43,522 bases of DNA from Apostichopus parvimensis (Eukaryota > Echinodermata > Holothuroidea > Aspidochirotida > Stichopodidae). Position numbers and translations under genes: made by a program. Shown one piece after another: positions 43,181 to 43,522 of the stretch; positions within the stretch are counted from its first letter, which is position 1, and every line of letters begins with the position of its first letter. The notes beneath the pieces were generated by a model. The model was not told where the DNA came from and searched no databases. It was given only the letters and a program-made list of their open reading frames with translations. The DNA lies in NCBI GenBank assembly GCA_000934455.1, contig KN882244.1, forward strand, positions 16,568 through 60,089. Direction: 5' to 3'.

Positions 43181-43522
43181 AAGTTTTTTCACTGTTCTGG
43201 ATTTTCCAACTCATTACAATTTCAAATGATAGTCACTATTTCATTTCATTATGTAATCAAACTAACAAAAAAGGAGTATGTGTGTTATCCCTGCAGTCCT
43301 TTTAAGTAGTGTTGCACTGATATTGCACTATTTTTGTGTGCTGTATTGCGGTTAGGGGTGATTAAGTGACTTATGTAACACAGTTCAACATTTTTGTACC
43401 ACAGATACTGACTGCTAGGTTATAAGTGCAGCGATTTGTGTTTTGAATTGCCTTGAAATGCTGCAGAACAGGGATTGCTGTCAAACCCAAAACATTGTCA
43501 ACTCAAACTGACAAAAGCTTGT

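Larger units (their letters stand above)
42176..43522. other. HECTD2 intron running off the right edge
   Basis: No further HECTD2 exon was found here. It carries the hairpin at 42976-43049 and the tRNA-like element at 43107-43180. Confidence 0.55.

Overview
This is a stretch of an AT-rich animal nuclear genome. Three intron-containing protein genes with GT-AG introns lie among decayed transposable elements, tandem repeats and palindromes. The gene set (an RNF24/RNF122-type RING protein, the exonuclease ERI1 and the HECT ligase HECTD2) is metazoan. tRNA-derived SINEs, hAT-type MITEs, non-LTR and Ty3/Gypsy remnants and short dispersed repeats would suit a marine invertebrate deuterostome, possibly an echinoderm; that placement is an impression, not shown by the sequence.

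Layout. 1-3340: nested, broken LINE retrotransposons on the minus strand. 3371-4210: two palindrome-rich patches, TACGTA-rich and then a 14-unit array of GATATC-centred palindromes at a 20-bp step. 4211-7165: no recognisable gene, with a promoter-like patch near 5400-5850. 7208-11968: a five-exon plus-strand gene for a 115-residue membrane RING-H2 protein. 12353-13625: a TIR element carrying a nested 401-bp hAT MITE; a second copy of the MITE is at 18033-18433. 16524-16818: assembly gap flanked by a 99-bp direct repeat. 19344-23995: a six-exon plus-strand ERI1 gene (413 aa) whose first exon encodes a membrane anchor not known to me from ERI1 of other animals; 53 more open codons follow its stop. 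24717-29716: convergent intergenic region with 47-bp and 46-bp minisatellites. 29887-42175: the last nine coding exons of HECTD2 on the minus strand (380 residues, whole HECT domain); its 5' part lies beyond the right edge. HECTD2 introns hold a decayed Gypsy element with a 33-bp minisatellite in its protease region, an 87-bp minisatellite, foldback repeats and a microRNA-like hairpin.

The two complete genes and HECTD2 are not an operon or a pathway. Two of the three are E3 ubiquitin ligases (membrane RING and HECT types) and the third trims RNA. ERI1 and HECTD2 are tail to tail. All coding models rest on reading exons, phases and splice sites directly; every junction kept frame. The points most worth following are the membrane-anchored ERI1 with its post-stop open frame, the helically phased palindrome array, a dispersed repeat carrying DR4-type AGGTCA half-sites, and the hairpin at 42976-43049.
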